Under the pieces are notes generated by a model. It saw nothing but the letters and a program-made list of their open reading frames with translations, made no database searches and was not told where the DNA came from. Below are positions 18,499 to 26,348 of a DNA stretch of 64,000 nt, piece after piece. The DNA lies in NCBI RefSeq assembly GCF_016772415.1, contig NZ_JAGSGD010000001.1, positions 3,745,501 to 3,809,500 of the forward strand, given 5' to 3'. A program made the translations under genes and the position numbers. The first letter of the stretch is position 1. The number at the start of each line of letters is the position of its first letter. The DNA comes from Phenylobacterium glaciei. GTDB lineage: Bacteria; Pseudomonadota; Alphaproteobacteria; Caulobacterales; Caulobacteraceae.

Positions 18499-19734
18499 CT
18501 AGAAACTCAGCCGCAACGCCGACTGCAGCACCGTCTGGTCTTGCTTGGGCGCGACACCCGCAAGCACGCGGGCGGGCCGGTCGCTCTGCACATGCAGGGC
18601 CTCGAACACCAGGGACGCGTGGTCGTTGAGGTGCTGGCGCCAGGCCGCGGCCAGGGCCCAGCCGGTCTCGTCATTGTTGTCGGCGACCTTGTAGGTGCGG
18701 TCGTTGGTCTCGAACCAGTCGGCCCGGGCCGAGAGCTGGTTGTCGCCATAGCTGCGGCTGGCCATCAGGTAGGCGGCGTGGAAGCCCATATCCACCCAGT
18801 GGCCGCCGGCCGCGCGATAGCCCATCAGGGTCTCGCCGGACAGGGCCTGGGCCAGGATTCTGGTCCGCTCATCCACCTGGATCTTGGCCCCGACATTCAG
18901 GAACCGCGTCTCCCAGGCCCACTGCTTGTCCTGCACGGCGATGCGGTCGCCAGCGTTGTCGTAATAGGTGGCGTTCAGCACCACCGGCGCGGGCGGGCGC
19001 CACTCCAGACGGCCGTAGAAGCCCGCGCGGTTGTCCAGCTCCAGAACCGGATAGGTGTCGGGCGCCTGCTTGGGCGCCATGTAGGCCGACAGCGGCGGCA
19101 GCTCGAACTCGGTACCGGCGCCGGTCTTCACCTCGTGCAGGGCCCAGCCTCGGAAGGTCAGCAGCGTGCCGGCGGTGTCGTTCCAGCCGAAGACTCCCAC
19201 CGTCGCCGAGACTTCATGGTCGCCGAACCGGTGGTCCAGGGTGGCCTCCGCGCCACCCACCTTCACCTCTTCGCCGATCCAGCTGTTGATCGCCGAGGCG
19301 GTCAGCATGTCAGGGTTGGTCCAGGCGATCCCGTCGTGCTCCATGGAGACCGGCGGATAGAACAGGCCCGCGCGGCCCGAGACCCGGCCCCAGGACGCGG
19401 GCGGTCCGCGGAACTTCAGATAGGCCTCGCCGATATCGACCTGCGGGTCGAGCCTGGGCTGCAGCTCGGCGGTGACCACGCCGCTGAAGGCGAAGTTGAA
19501 GCGCGGCTTCCATTCCAGGGCGGCGCCCGCCAGCGAGAGGCCGTCATCATCGCCCGAGGCGCTGGTCTTGCCGGTCCCGCCGTCCAGCCAGCTGGTCTCG
19601 CCATTGGCCGCCGACAGCCGCAGGTCGGCGATCCCGTGCAGGGTCTCTGGCCCGAAGATGTTGGATTGCGCGTGGGCGGTCCCGGCGCCGAACGCCAGCA
19701 GGACCACGCCGACCCCTGCCACTGCCTGCCTCAC
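18499..19734 (-). CDS. Outer-membrane beta-barrel (porin-like) protein
   Basis: A 411-aa protein with a signal peptide (GVGVVLLAFGAGTAHA-Q) and many alternating amphipathic strands (FNFAFSGVVTAELQPRL, AGFYGRLEWRPP, VVLNATYYDN), ending in an aromatic LRLSF typical of barrels folded by BAM. It resembles uncharacterised porin-like proteins rather than a TonB receptor; there is no plug. It is the last gene of the minus-strand operon after the EAL protein (11-bp gap) and a cupredoxin-like gene, so it may carry or sense the same ligand or metal. Substrate is unknown. Confidence 0.75.
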   Translation of the reverse strand: MRQAVAGVGVVLLAFGAGTAHAQSNIFGPETLHGIADLRLSAANGETSWLDGGTGKTSASGDDDGLSLAGAALEWKPRFNFAFSGVVTAELQPRLDPQVDIGEAYLKFRGPPASWGRVSGRAGLFYPPVSMEHDGIAWTNPDMLTASAINSWIGEEVKVGGAEATLDHRFGDHEVSATVGVFGWNDTAGTLLTFRGWALHEVKTGAGTEFELPPLSAYMAPKQAPDTYPVLELDNRAGFYGRLEWRPPAPVVLNATYYDNAGDRIAVQDKQWAWETRFLNVGAKIQVDERTRILAQALSGETLMGYRAAGGHWVDMGFHAAYLMASRSYGDNQLSARADWFETNDRTYKVADNNDETGWALAAAWRQHLNDHASLVFEALHVQSDRPARVLAGVAPKQDQTVLQSALRLSF

Positions 19735-19745
19735 GGCGTCCCCCG

Positions 19746-22097
19746 TCAGCCGAAGCTGCGTTTCGTCTCGTGATCGTCGCGCAGAAAGATCAAAAGTTCA
19801 TTGAGGGGCTGGGGCTTGGCGATCAGGTAGCCCTGGATGGCGTCACAGCCCATGGCCGCCAGCAGTTGGAAAGCATCGGCCTTCTCCACCCCCTCGGCCG
19901 TGACCTTCAGGCCCAGGCTGTGGGCCAGGTCGATGGTGGAGCGCACAATCAGGGCGTCGCGCTGGCTCTCGGTGACGTCCTTGATCAGCGAGCGGTCGAT
20001 CTTCAGCTCCTGGCCGCGGATCTGCTTGAGATAGGCCAGCGACGACAGGCCGGTGCCGAAGTCGTCGATTGAGATCGAGACCCCGGCCTCGCGGAAGCGG
20101 TCCAGGACCTCAAACGCGATGTCCGGGTTCTCGATGACGGCGGTCTCGGTGATCTCGAAGCACAGCTTCCCCACCGCCGTGGGCGCCAGGCGGTCCACCA
20201 GGTCGGCGAAGTCACGGTCGCCCAGCAGGCGGCCGGAGATGTTCACCGACATCTCGACCATGTGGCCCTGCTTGGCGAGCTTGGCCTGATCCTCGATCGC
20301 CTGGCGCAGCACCCAGTCGGTGAGGGTGCGGATGTGGCCGGTCTCCTCGGCCATGGGGATGAACAGGTCGGGTCGCAGCAGACCACGGGTGGGATGGCGC
20401 CAGCGCACCAGGCCTTCCACAGCGTTGACGGTGCGGGAACGCAGGTCGAACTTGGGCTGGTGGTAGAGCTCTATATGGCCCGAGCGGATCGCCCACAGCA
20501 TGCCGCTCATCAGGGCCAGGTTGGAGGACGGGTCGCCATAGGCCTCGGCGTCGAAGAAGGCGATCTTGCGCCGGCTGCCCCGGGCCTGGTCGAAGCCGAT
20601 ATTGGCCCGCTCGATGGCCGCGCCCGGCGGGTCCCCCGGGCGCACCGGCGCCAGGCCGACAGTGAGCGCCACGTCGATGGCGTCGCCGCCGATGTGCAGG
20701 GGCTGCTCCAGGTCCCCCAGCAGGTGCAGCATTAGGGCCTCGGCCGCGCTCTCGCCGGCCGCCTCGAAGGCCAGGGCCAGGACGTCGGTGGAGAGCCTGG
20801 CCACCAGGCCGCGCGGCTGCAGACTGGCCAGCCGTTCGCCGACCTCGCGGATCACCTGGGCGGCCGGCGCATAGCCGATGGCCCCGCGTACATGGGCGAA
20901 GCGATCAACCCCCAGCACGGCGATGAACAGGCCGTCGTCCCCGGGCTGCCGAAGGATATCCAGGCCCTTTTCCAGGGACAGGCGGTTGGGCAGGCCGGTC
21001 TCGGCGTCGTGGTGGGCAAGGTGGGTGATCCGCCGTTCGCGCTCGCGGATCTCGGTAGCCATGATGTTGAAGCTCTCGGCCAAGCGGCCGATCTCGTCGT
21101 GGCTGTCGACCGCCACATGGGCGTCCTCGCCCCGCTGCAGCCGCCGCGCGCCCTCGTCTAGGGCCGAGATCGGGCGGGTGACGCTCTTGGCCAGGGTCCA
21201 GCTGCCGTAGATCACCAGCAGCAGGCCCAGCAGGCTTGACCCGGCGATGATCGCCAGCAGTGGGCGATAGGGGCCAAAGGCGCGGGCCAGGGGATAGCTC
21301 AGCACCAGGTCGGCGGTCTCGCCGCCGGTCAGGACCGGCAGGGGTTTGACCAGGGCGATGGCCTTGCCGGCCGAGGTCTGCAGGGTGCGCGGCGCGGTGC
21401 TCTTGGCCGCAGTGGCCTTGTCGATGAAGGCGCCCAGATCGGCGAGATCGGCCTTGCTGATCGCCTCGCTAGTGACCCAGCCGTCCTTGGTGTGGTGCGC
21501 CACGCTGGCGTCCAGCGGAATGGCGGCCAGGCGCTCCAGGGCCGTCATCTCGGTCTGGTCCAAGCGGGCGGCGAAAACCACCCAGCCGATCAGATCGGGC
21601 GACATCACCGGGACGGCGATCATCTGGTAGGGCGTACCGTCCAGCACGAAGATGCCTGAGGGCGAGTCGGACTCGTACATGGCCGCCACCAGGTCGTCGG
21701 CGCGCAGGCTCAGGCGGCTGGTGTCTGCGGCGGTCACCTGGCCGTCAACGCCGACAATGAAGGCCAGGTCGATGCGCAGCCGGGCCCGCAGGTTCTCCAT
21801 GGCCGAGACGATGGTGGCATGGTCGCGCGTGGCCACCGCTTCGCGGAAGCCGAAGTCGCGGCTAAGCAGGGAGGCGCCCTGGCGCAATTGCTCCGATCGC
21901 AGCGACCAGACACGGTCGAATACCGTGCCCGAGGCGGTCAGTTCGCCGCGCACCTGGTGCTGGGCCGCGCTGGAAATGGCAGAGAATACAGCCACCGAGA
22001 TCAGGATCAGGGTCACGCCGAACAGCGCCGCGTACAGCAGGGTCAGCTTGGTGCGCAGGAACTTGAACATCGCCAGGCGGCGCAGCACGAACTCCAC
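19746..22097 (-). CDS. Membrane-bound EAL phosphodiesterase with degenerate GGDEF domain
   Basis: A 783-aa inner-membrane c-di-GMP protein. Order: TM helix (~15-40), periplasmic sensor (~40-270, double-Cache-like), second TM (SLLGLLLVIYGSWTLA), HAMP (~300-350), a GGDEF-like domain whose signature reads LSTDVLAL and so should be inactive as a cyclase, and an EAL domain. The EAL signature is VEGLVRW, and IDDFGTG, ELKIDRSL and TAEGVE metal/catalytic motifs are intact, so c-di-GMP hydrolysis is expected. The start is GTG at 22097, right after the cupredoxin-like stop; ATG at 22070 is an alternative. Its periplasmic domain may sense the state of the co-encoded copper-type protein. Confidence 0.88.
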   Translation of the reverse strand: MEFVLRRLAMFKFLRTKLTLLYAALFGVTLILISVAVFSAISSAAQHQVRGELTASGTVFDRVWSLRSEQLRQGASLLSRDFGFREAVATRDHATIVSAMENLRARLRIDLAFIVGVDGQVTAADTSRLSLRADDLVAAMYESDSPSGIFVLDGTPYQMIAVPVMSPDLIGWVVFAARLDQTEMTALERLAAIPLDASVAHHTKDGWVTSEAISKADLADLGAFIDKATAAKSTAPRTLQTSAGKAIALVKPLPVLTGGETADLVLSYPLARAFGPYRPLLAIIAGSSLLGLLLVIYGSWTLAKSVTRPISALDEGARRLQRGEDAHVAVDSHDEIGRLAESFNIMATEIRERERRITHLAHHDAETGLPNRLSLEKGLDILRQPGDDGLFIAVLGVDRFAHVRGAIGYAPAAQVIREVGERLASLQPRGLVARLSTDVLALAFEAAGESAAEALMLHLLGDLEQPLHIGGDAIDVALTVGLAPVRPGDPPGAAIERANIGFDQARGSRRKIAFFDAEAYGDPSSNLALMSGMLWAIRSGHIELYHQPKFDLRSRTVNAVEGLVRWRHPTRGLLRPDLFIPMAEETGHIRTLTDWVLRQAIEDQAKLAKQGHMVEMSVNISGRLLGDRDFADLVDRLAPTAVGKLCFEITETAVIENPDIAFEVLDRFREAGVSISIDDFGTGLSSLAYLKQIRGQELKIDRSLIKDVTESQRDALIVRSTIDLAHSLGLKVTAEGVEKADAFQLLAAMGCDAIQGYLIAKPQPLNELLIFLRDDHETKRSFG

Positions 22098-22098
22098 C

Positions 22099-22740
22099 TC
22101 AGTAGCCCCCGTGCTTCATGGGCGGCGCGCGCAGGTCGATCATCAGGCCCTGGCGCGCGGCGCCGGCGCCGGGAATCACCGCGGTGTGGGCCACCTCGTT
22201 GCGGGGCGCCTTCAGATAGGGATGCCAGACGGTGAAGGTGATCGGCCCGGCGGGCAGGCCGGTGATCACCGCCTCGCCGGCTGCATTGGTCTTGGCCGCG
22301 AAGGGGGTGTCGACGACGCGGATGTAGCCGGTCATGTCGTCGTGGATGTTGCAGCCCACCGCCACGATGCCCAGGCGGTCGAACTTCACCCTCCGGGTCT
22401 CGTCGCGGCCGTAGAGCTTCAGCTCGAAGGGCTTGGCCGGCGAGAAGGAATAGACGTGGTGCAGCACCGGATCGAAGTTGGGGAAGGCCACCTCCGCCCC
22501 CACCGGGACCACCAGGACGAAAGGCGAAAAGCTCATGTCCTTCTGGGCCATGCGGTAGGCCCAGGGGAACTTGATCGGCATGCGTGGGACGCCCGGCGCC
22601 AGAGCGACCGTGACAACGGCCTCCGCCACCGGCTTGCCGGACGGAGTCTTCAGGCTGACCGCCAGGTCGCCGGCCCAGGCCGGGCCTGCCACCAGCAGCC
22701 CAAGCAGGAGGGCCGGGAGTAGGCGCATGACGTTAGCCAT
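22099..22740 (-). CDS. Secreted cupredoxin-like protein (methylamine-utilisation type), copy B
   Basis: A 213-aa paralogue of the protein at 17707-18342. Signal peptide (LLPALLLGLLVAGPAWA), LHHVYSFS with the first ligand His, and GCNIHDDM with Cys, His and Met ligands are conserved, as is the middle KPFELKLYGRDE segment. It is the first gene of a minus-strand operon with the EAL protein (1-base gap) and the barrel protein. ATG at 22740 is used; ATG at 22728 is equally possible. Cu-dependent redox function in the periplasm is inferred from the ligand set. Confidence 0.82.
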   Translation of the reverse strand: MANVMRLLPALLLGLLVAGPAWAGDLAVSLKTPSGKPVAEAVVTVALAPGVPRMPIKFPWAYRMAQKDMSFSPFVLVVPVGAEVAFPNFDPVLHHVYSFSPAKPFELKLYGRDETRRVKFDRLGIVAVGCNIHDDMTGYIRVVDTPFAAKTNAAGEAVITGLPAGPITFTVWHPYLKAPRNEVAHTAVIPGAGAARQGLMIDLRAPPMKHGGY

Positions 22741-22935
22741 AACTCAGGGGTGTGAAGCCCAGGTAAAGCGCCCCCGGACTCGCCCGCGACCACGCGAAGG
22801 CTTGCACAAGGGGCGGGCGGCTTGGCACACTGGCGGCATTGACGTTCTCTCCGGCGTGCTTTGCGCCAATTTTTGAAAGCTACGACTTTGACCCTTTCAG
22901 CTACGGCGGCATATTCGGCCGCTGCCAGCAGCCCC

Positions 22936-23853
22936 ATGGCCTCGGTGGACGCCCTGATCGAAGGGCTGGCCGGCGTCGGCTATATCGCCTCGCGCCGCAT
23001 CGCCACGGCCCTCTATATGGCCGTGCACCTGCAGAAGCCCATCCTGGTGGAAGGCTCGGCCGGGGTCGGCAAGACCGAACTGGCGCTGTCGACGGCCGCC
23101 CTGCTCGGCCTGCCGCTGATCCGCATGCAGTGCTACGAGGGCCTGGACGAGTCCAAGGCCCTGTACGAGTGGAAGTACGGCAAGCAGCTGCTCTACACCC
23201 AGATCCTCAAGGACCGCATGGGCGCTCAGCTGGCCGAGGCCGGCGGCACCATGGACGAGGCCATGGATCGCCTGCACGGCATCGGCGACCTGTTCTTCTC
23301 CGAACAGTTCCTGGAGCCCCGCCCCCTGATGAAGGCGCTGCGGGAAGACGACGGCTGCGTCCTGTTGATCGACGAAATCGACAAGTCCGATGAGGCCTTC
23401 GAAGCCTTCCTGCTGGAGGTGCTCTCGGCCTATCAGGTCTCGATCCCCGAGCTTGGCGTGCTGAAGGCCAAGACCCCGCCGATCGTCTTCCTGACCTCCA
23501 ACAACGTGCGCGATCTGGGCGACGCCCTGAAGCGCCGCTGCCTGCACCTGCACATCCCCCTGCCCGACGCCGCCCTGGAGCGGAAGATCGTCGCCAGCCG
23601 CGTCCCCGGCATCGAGGCCAAGCTGACCCACGAGCTGGTGAGCTTCGTGCAGTCCCTGCGCACGCTGGACCTGCGCAAGTCGCCCTCGATCTCCGAGACC
23701 GTGGACTGGGCCCGCGCGCTCATCCTGCTCAACGCCGAGAGCCTGGACGGCGAGGTCGTGCGCGACAGTCTCAACGTGCTGCTCAAGTTCGAGCAGGACA
23801 TCGCCTCCGTGGAGCCGCAGATCGTCGAGCTGATCCGCCGGCCCCTGGCCTGA
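22936..23853 (+). CDS. MoxR-family AAA+ ATPase
   Basis: A 305-aa MoxR ATPase that probably acts as a chaperone for cofactor or metal-centre assembly. Walker A is VEGSAGVGKTELA, Walker B is CVLLIDEIDKSD, sensor 1 is FLTSNN and the arginine-finger region is LKRRCLHLHI. The ATG at 22936 is chosen as the usual N-terminus (ASVDALIEGLAGVGYIA); the frame also has a TTG at 22861 with 25 extra residues. The VWA protein follows after 10 bases; MoxR-VWA pairs (CoxD/CoxE-like) are a known functional unit. The client enzyme is not obvious, although the molybdoenzyme at 31.1-33.8 kb is a candidate. Confidence 0.9.
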   Translation: MASVDALIEGLAGVGYIASRRIATALYMAVHLQKPILVEGSAGVGKTELALSTAALLGLPLIRMQCYEGLDESKALYEWKYGKQLLYTQILKDRMGAQLAEAGGTMDEAMDRLHGIGDLFFSEQFLEPRPLMKALREDDGCVLLIDEIDKSDEAFEAFLLEVLSAYQVSIPELGVLKAKTPPIVFLTSNNVRDLGDALKRRCLHLHIPLPDAALERKIVASRVPGIEAKLTHELVSFVQSLRTLDLRKSPSISETVDWARALILLNAESLDGEVVRDSLNVLLKFEQDIASVEPQIVELIRRPLA

Positions 23854-23863
23854 GGGCCCCGCC

Positions 23864-25222
23864 ATGCAAGGCGCGATGGAAGACTTCCTCCGGGCCCTGA
23901 GGGCCGCGGACGTCAAGGTCTCGCCCGTCGAGGCGATCGACGCGCACCTGACGGTGGCCGCTGTGGGCTTTTCCGACCGCGAGCTGTTCAAGGACGCGCT
24001 CTGTGCGACCCTGGCCAAGACCGCCGACGAGGTCACCCGCTTCGACGAGACCTTCGAGACTTTCTTCGCCCGCGAGACCTTCCAGATGGAGGGACCGCCG
24101 CCCGGCGAGGACGGCGAGCCCGAGGGTCTGCCGCCGGAAGTCCAGAACTCCGAACTGGCCCAGATGCTGCTGAACGGCGACGTCTCGGCGCTCGCCCAGG
24201 CCATGGAGGCCGCCGCCGAGCGGGCCCAGGTCTCCTCCATCCGGCTCTCCACCCAGCGCAGCCGCCTCACCCGGCGGATGCTGGAGGAGATGGGACTGTC
24301 GGAGATCGAGCAGATCATCGCCGCGGCCAAGAAGCTGGAGGACGCCCGCAGCCAGGCCCTGGTCGCGCGCCTGGAGTCCGGCAAGAAGGCGCTGACCGAA
24401 GAGGCCCAGCGTTTCGTCGACCGCCAGCATGAACTCTATGCCTCGGAGAGCGGCAAGAACCTCCGCGAGGAGCTCTTGGCTCGCAAGGCGCTGAACGCCG
24501 AGGGCGGCATCGATCCGGTTGACCTGGTGATGATGCAGGCCCTGGTGAAGAAGATGGCCAAGCGGCTGGCAGACCGCTATTCGCGCCGCCGCAGCAAGGC
24601 CCAGCTGGGCCATCTCGACGTGCGGCGCACCCTGCGCAAGTCCATGGCCTATGGCGGCATGCCCTTCGAGATCGTCTGGAAGACCAAGAAGGTCGAGAAG
24701 CCGAACATCGTGGCCATCTGCGACGTCTCGAAATCCGTCGCCGCCGCCGCCCAGTTCCTGCTGACCTTCCTTTATAGCTTGAACGAGGTGGTCGACCGCA
24801 TGGAGGCCTTCGCCTTCTCCGGCCGGATGATCAGCGTCAACGACGTGATGGACGAGCATAAGGTCGAGACCGCCATCGTCGAGGTCCTGAAGAAGATCGG
24901 CTTCCAGCAGACCGACTACGGCAAGAGCCTGGAAGACTTCTGCGACCTGCACCTCGACCAGATCGACCGCCACACCACCGTGATCTTCCTGGGCGACGCC
25001 AGGTCAAACTACGCCGACCCCCGCGTCGATCTGTTCGCGACGATCCAGAAGCGCTGCCGCGCCATGATCTGGCTGAACCCCGAACCCGAGAGCTACTGGG
25101 GCCAGGGCGACAGCGTCATGCAGCGCTACCTGCCCTTCTGCCACGTGGCCAAGCCCTGCAACACGCTCGGCCAACTGGAACGGATCATCGAGGACGTGCT
25201 GCGGACCTACATCCCGAACTAG
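23864..25222 (+). CDS. VWA domain protein, CoxE-like partner of MoxR
   Basis: A 452-aa protein. The C-terminal von Willebrand A domain has the MIDAS motif DVSKSV (DxSxS) and later GDARSNYAD and an FLGDA strand. The N-terminal ~200 residues are helical and charged, including an RRMLEEMGLSEIEQIIAAA region. Such proteins bind a metal-dependent client while the paired MoxR ATPase remodels it, as in the CoxD/CoxE system of CO dehydrogenase maturation. It is co-transcribed with the MoxR gene. The following 67 bp contain a hairpin repeat (25255-25277). Confidence 0.88.
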   Translation: MQGAMEDFLRALRAADVKVSPVEAIDAHLTVAAVGFSDRELFKDALCATLAKTADEVTRFDETFETFFARETFQMEGPPPGEDGEPEGLPPEVQNSELAQMLLNGDVSALAQAMEAAAERAQVSSIRLSTQRSRLTRRMLEEMGLSEIEQIIAAAKKLEDARSQALVARLESGKKALTEEAQRFVDRQHELYASESGKNLREELLARKALNAEGGIDPVDLVMMQALVKKMAKRLADRYSRRRSKAQLGHLDVRRTLRKSMAYGGMPFEIVWKTKKVEKPNIVAICDVSKSVAAAAQFLLTFLYSLNEVVDRMEAFAFSGRMISVNDVMDEHKVETAIVEVLKKIGFQQTDYGKSLEDFCDLHLDQIDRHTTVIFLGDARSNYADPRVDLFATIQKRCRAMIWLNPEPESYWGQGDSVMQRYLPFCHVAKPCNTLGQLERIIEDVLRTYIPN

Positions 25223-25254
25223 GACGGTACCCGATCAGTTTCGCCACCCGGCTT

Positions 25255-25277
25255 CCTTCTCCCCTTGCGGGAGAAGG
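25255..25277. repeat. Short hairpin repeat (CCTTCTCCC type)
   Basis: CCTTCTCCC-N5-GGGAGAAGG, a 9-bp perfect stem. The same element occurs at 35178-35200 and, inverted, at 35414-35436. It lies between convergent genes and may serve as a bidirectional terminator. Confidence 0.7.
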
Positions 25278-25289
25278 AAAGACGAGCCC

Positions 25290-25700
25290 TCAGTACCCGT
25301 TGAGTCCCACGGTCCCGGCCGGGAAGTCGCGGCCCGTGCGGATCATGCCGTCGTTGTAATAGACCGGGCGGCCCGAGGCCGTGTAGCGGCTGACAGCCGC
25401 GCTGGCCCGGCGGTGGTGGTGGCGCGGGGCGGGGCGGTAGCGGTCCTGGCGATAGGCGCCTTGGTCTCTGTAGCCACCGCCTTGGCCCGCGTCTTGATAG
25501 CCATAATCGCCGCCGGGCGCGGCGCCGCGTCCGTCATAGGCCTGGCCGCCTCGATCAAAGGACTGCGGCGCCTGACGGTCTTCGTAGCGGCTGTCCTGCC
25601 GGTCGTCATACTGCGACGTCGCGTGGGCGTAGGACTGGGCCAGGACCGGCGTGGCGCCGGCCAGGGCCAGCAGGGTCGCGGAGATCAGCAGGGTGCGCAT
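25290..25700 (-). CDS. Small secreted hypothetical protein, Tyr/Arg/Gly-rich
   Basis: A 136-aa protein with a signal peptide (TLLISATLLALAGATPVLAQ), then a low-complexity region rich in Tyr, Asp, Arg and Gly, and a conserved-looking tail (RYTASGRPVYYNDGMIR). The ATG at 25700 is used because it directly precedes the signal peptide; the longer frame overlaps the upstream gene. It lies 8 bases after that gene, so the two are probably one operon of envelope proteins. No function can be assigned. Confidence 0.65.
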   Translation of the reverse strand: MRTLLISATLLALAGATPVLAQSYAHATSQYDDRQDSRYEDRQAPQSFDRGGQAYDGRGAAPGGDYGYQDAGQGGGYRDQGAYRQDRYRPAPRHHHRRASAAVSRYTASGRPVYYNDGMIRTGRDFPAGTVGLNGY

Positions 25701-25708
25701 GGCGGGTC

Positions 25709-26278
25709 TCAATACCGGCGGGGAATGGGAATGACGCAGGCCTGGCGGTCGGCGTTGGGCACGCGGCCGCCCGGGCACGGGGCGCAGCCGCTGGGCGAGC
25801 GGCTGTCATGGATCAGGTTGGGCGCTCGGGTCGTGCAGTCGCCGTTCGGCTCTCCGACCGCGATGGTGAGCGGCTTGGCGGCCGGGATCGGCGAGGCGGC
25901 GATCGCCGGGGCTGCAGCGGGCGGTTTGGCGTAGGTCGTCGGCGGCGCCGCGACGGGCTTGGCGGAGAGGACTGGCGTTGGCGGCTTGGCGGAGAGAACC
26001 GGCGTCTGCGACTTCGCCAGCGCCGCGCCCGGACCTGCGACGGCCGTGCGAACACCGCCCACCGTCTGATAAACCGTGGGGGCCGGCTTGGCGGCCGGCG
26101 CAGGCGCCGCAGCCACGCACGTACCGGCGGCGGTCTTCGTCTGGCCAGGCGGGCACCAGGGGACAGCCGGCGCGGGGCCGGCGGCCACGACGGGCGTGGG
26201 CTGGCTCGATTGCGCAACGGCCGCCGGAGCCGCCAGCAGCAGGGCGGCGCTCAGGAGCGCGGCGATGGATCGAAACAT
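25709..26278 (-). CDS. Secreted Ala/Pro-rich hypothetical protein with Cys-bracketed ends
   Basis: A 189-aa protein with a signal peptide (SIAALLSAALLLAAPAAVAQ). The middle is a flexible Ala/Pro/Lys-rich linker with an internal duplication (two copies of PVLSAKP). Two short Cys modules flank it: CPPGQTKTAAGTC near the N-terminus and CAPCPGGRVPNADRQAC at the C-terminus, which could form disulfides in the periplasm. A GGAGGG ribosome-binding site precedes the ATG. It is likely co-transcribed with the 25290 gene. Function is unknown. Confidence 0.65.
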   Translation of the reverse strand: MFRSIAALLSAALLLAAPAAVAQSSQPTPVVAAGPAPAVPWCPPGQTKTAAGTCVAAAPAPAAKPAPTVYQTVGGVRTAVAGPGAALAKSQTPVLSAKPPTPVLSAKPVAAPPTTYAKPPAAAPAIAASPIPAAKPLTIAVGEPNGDCTTRAPNLIHDSRSPSGCAPCPGGRVPNADRQACVIPIPRRY

Positions 26279-26348
26279 GTGTCAGCCCTCCTGTTAACCA
26301 AGCCGCACAGTCCTTCGCGCGGCCCGTGCGGTCAAGCTGGGCGGGACC

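Noticed and set aside
19746..22097. Active diguanylate cyclase
   Set aside because: The GGDEF signature is replaced by LSTDVLAL, so only the EAL half is expected to be catalytic.
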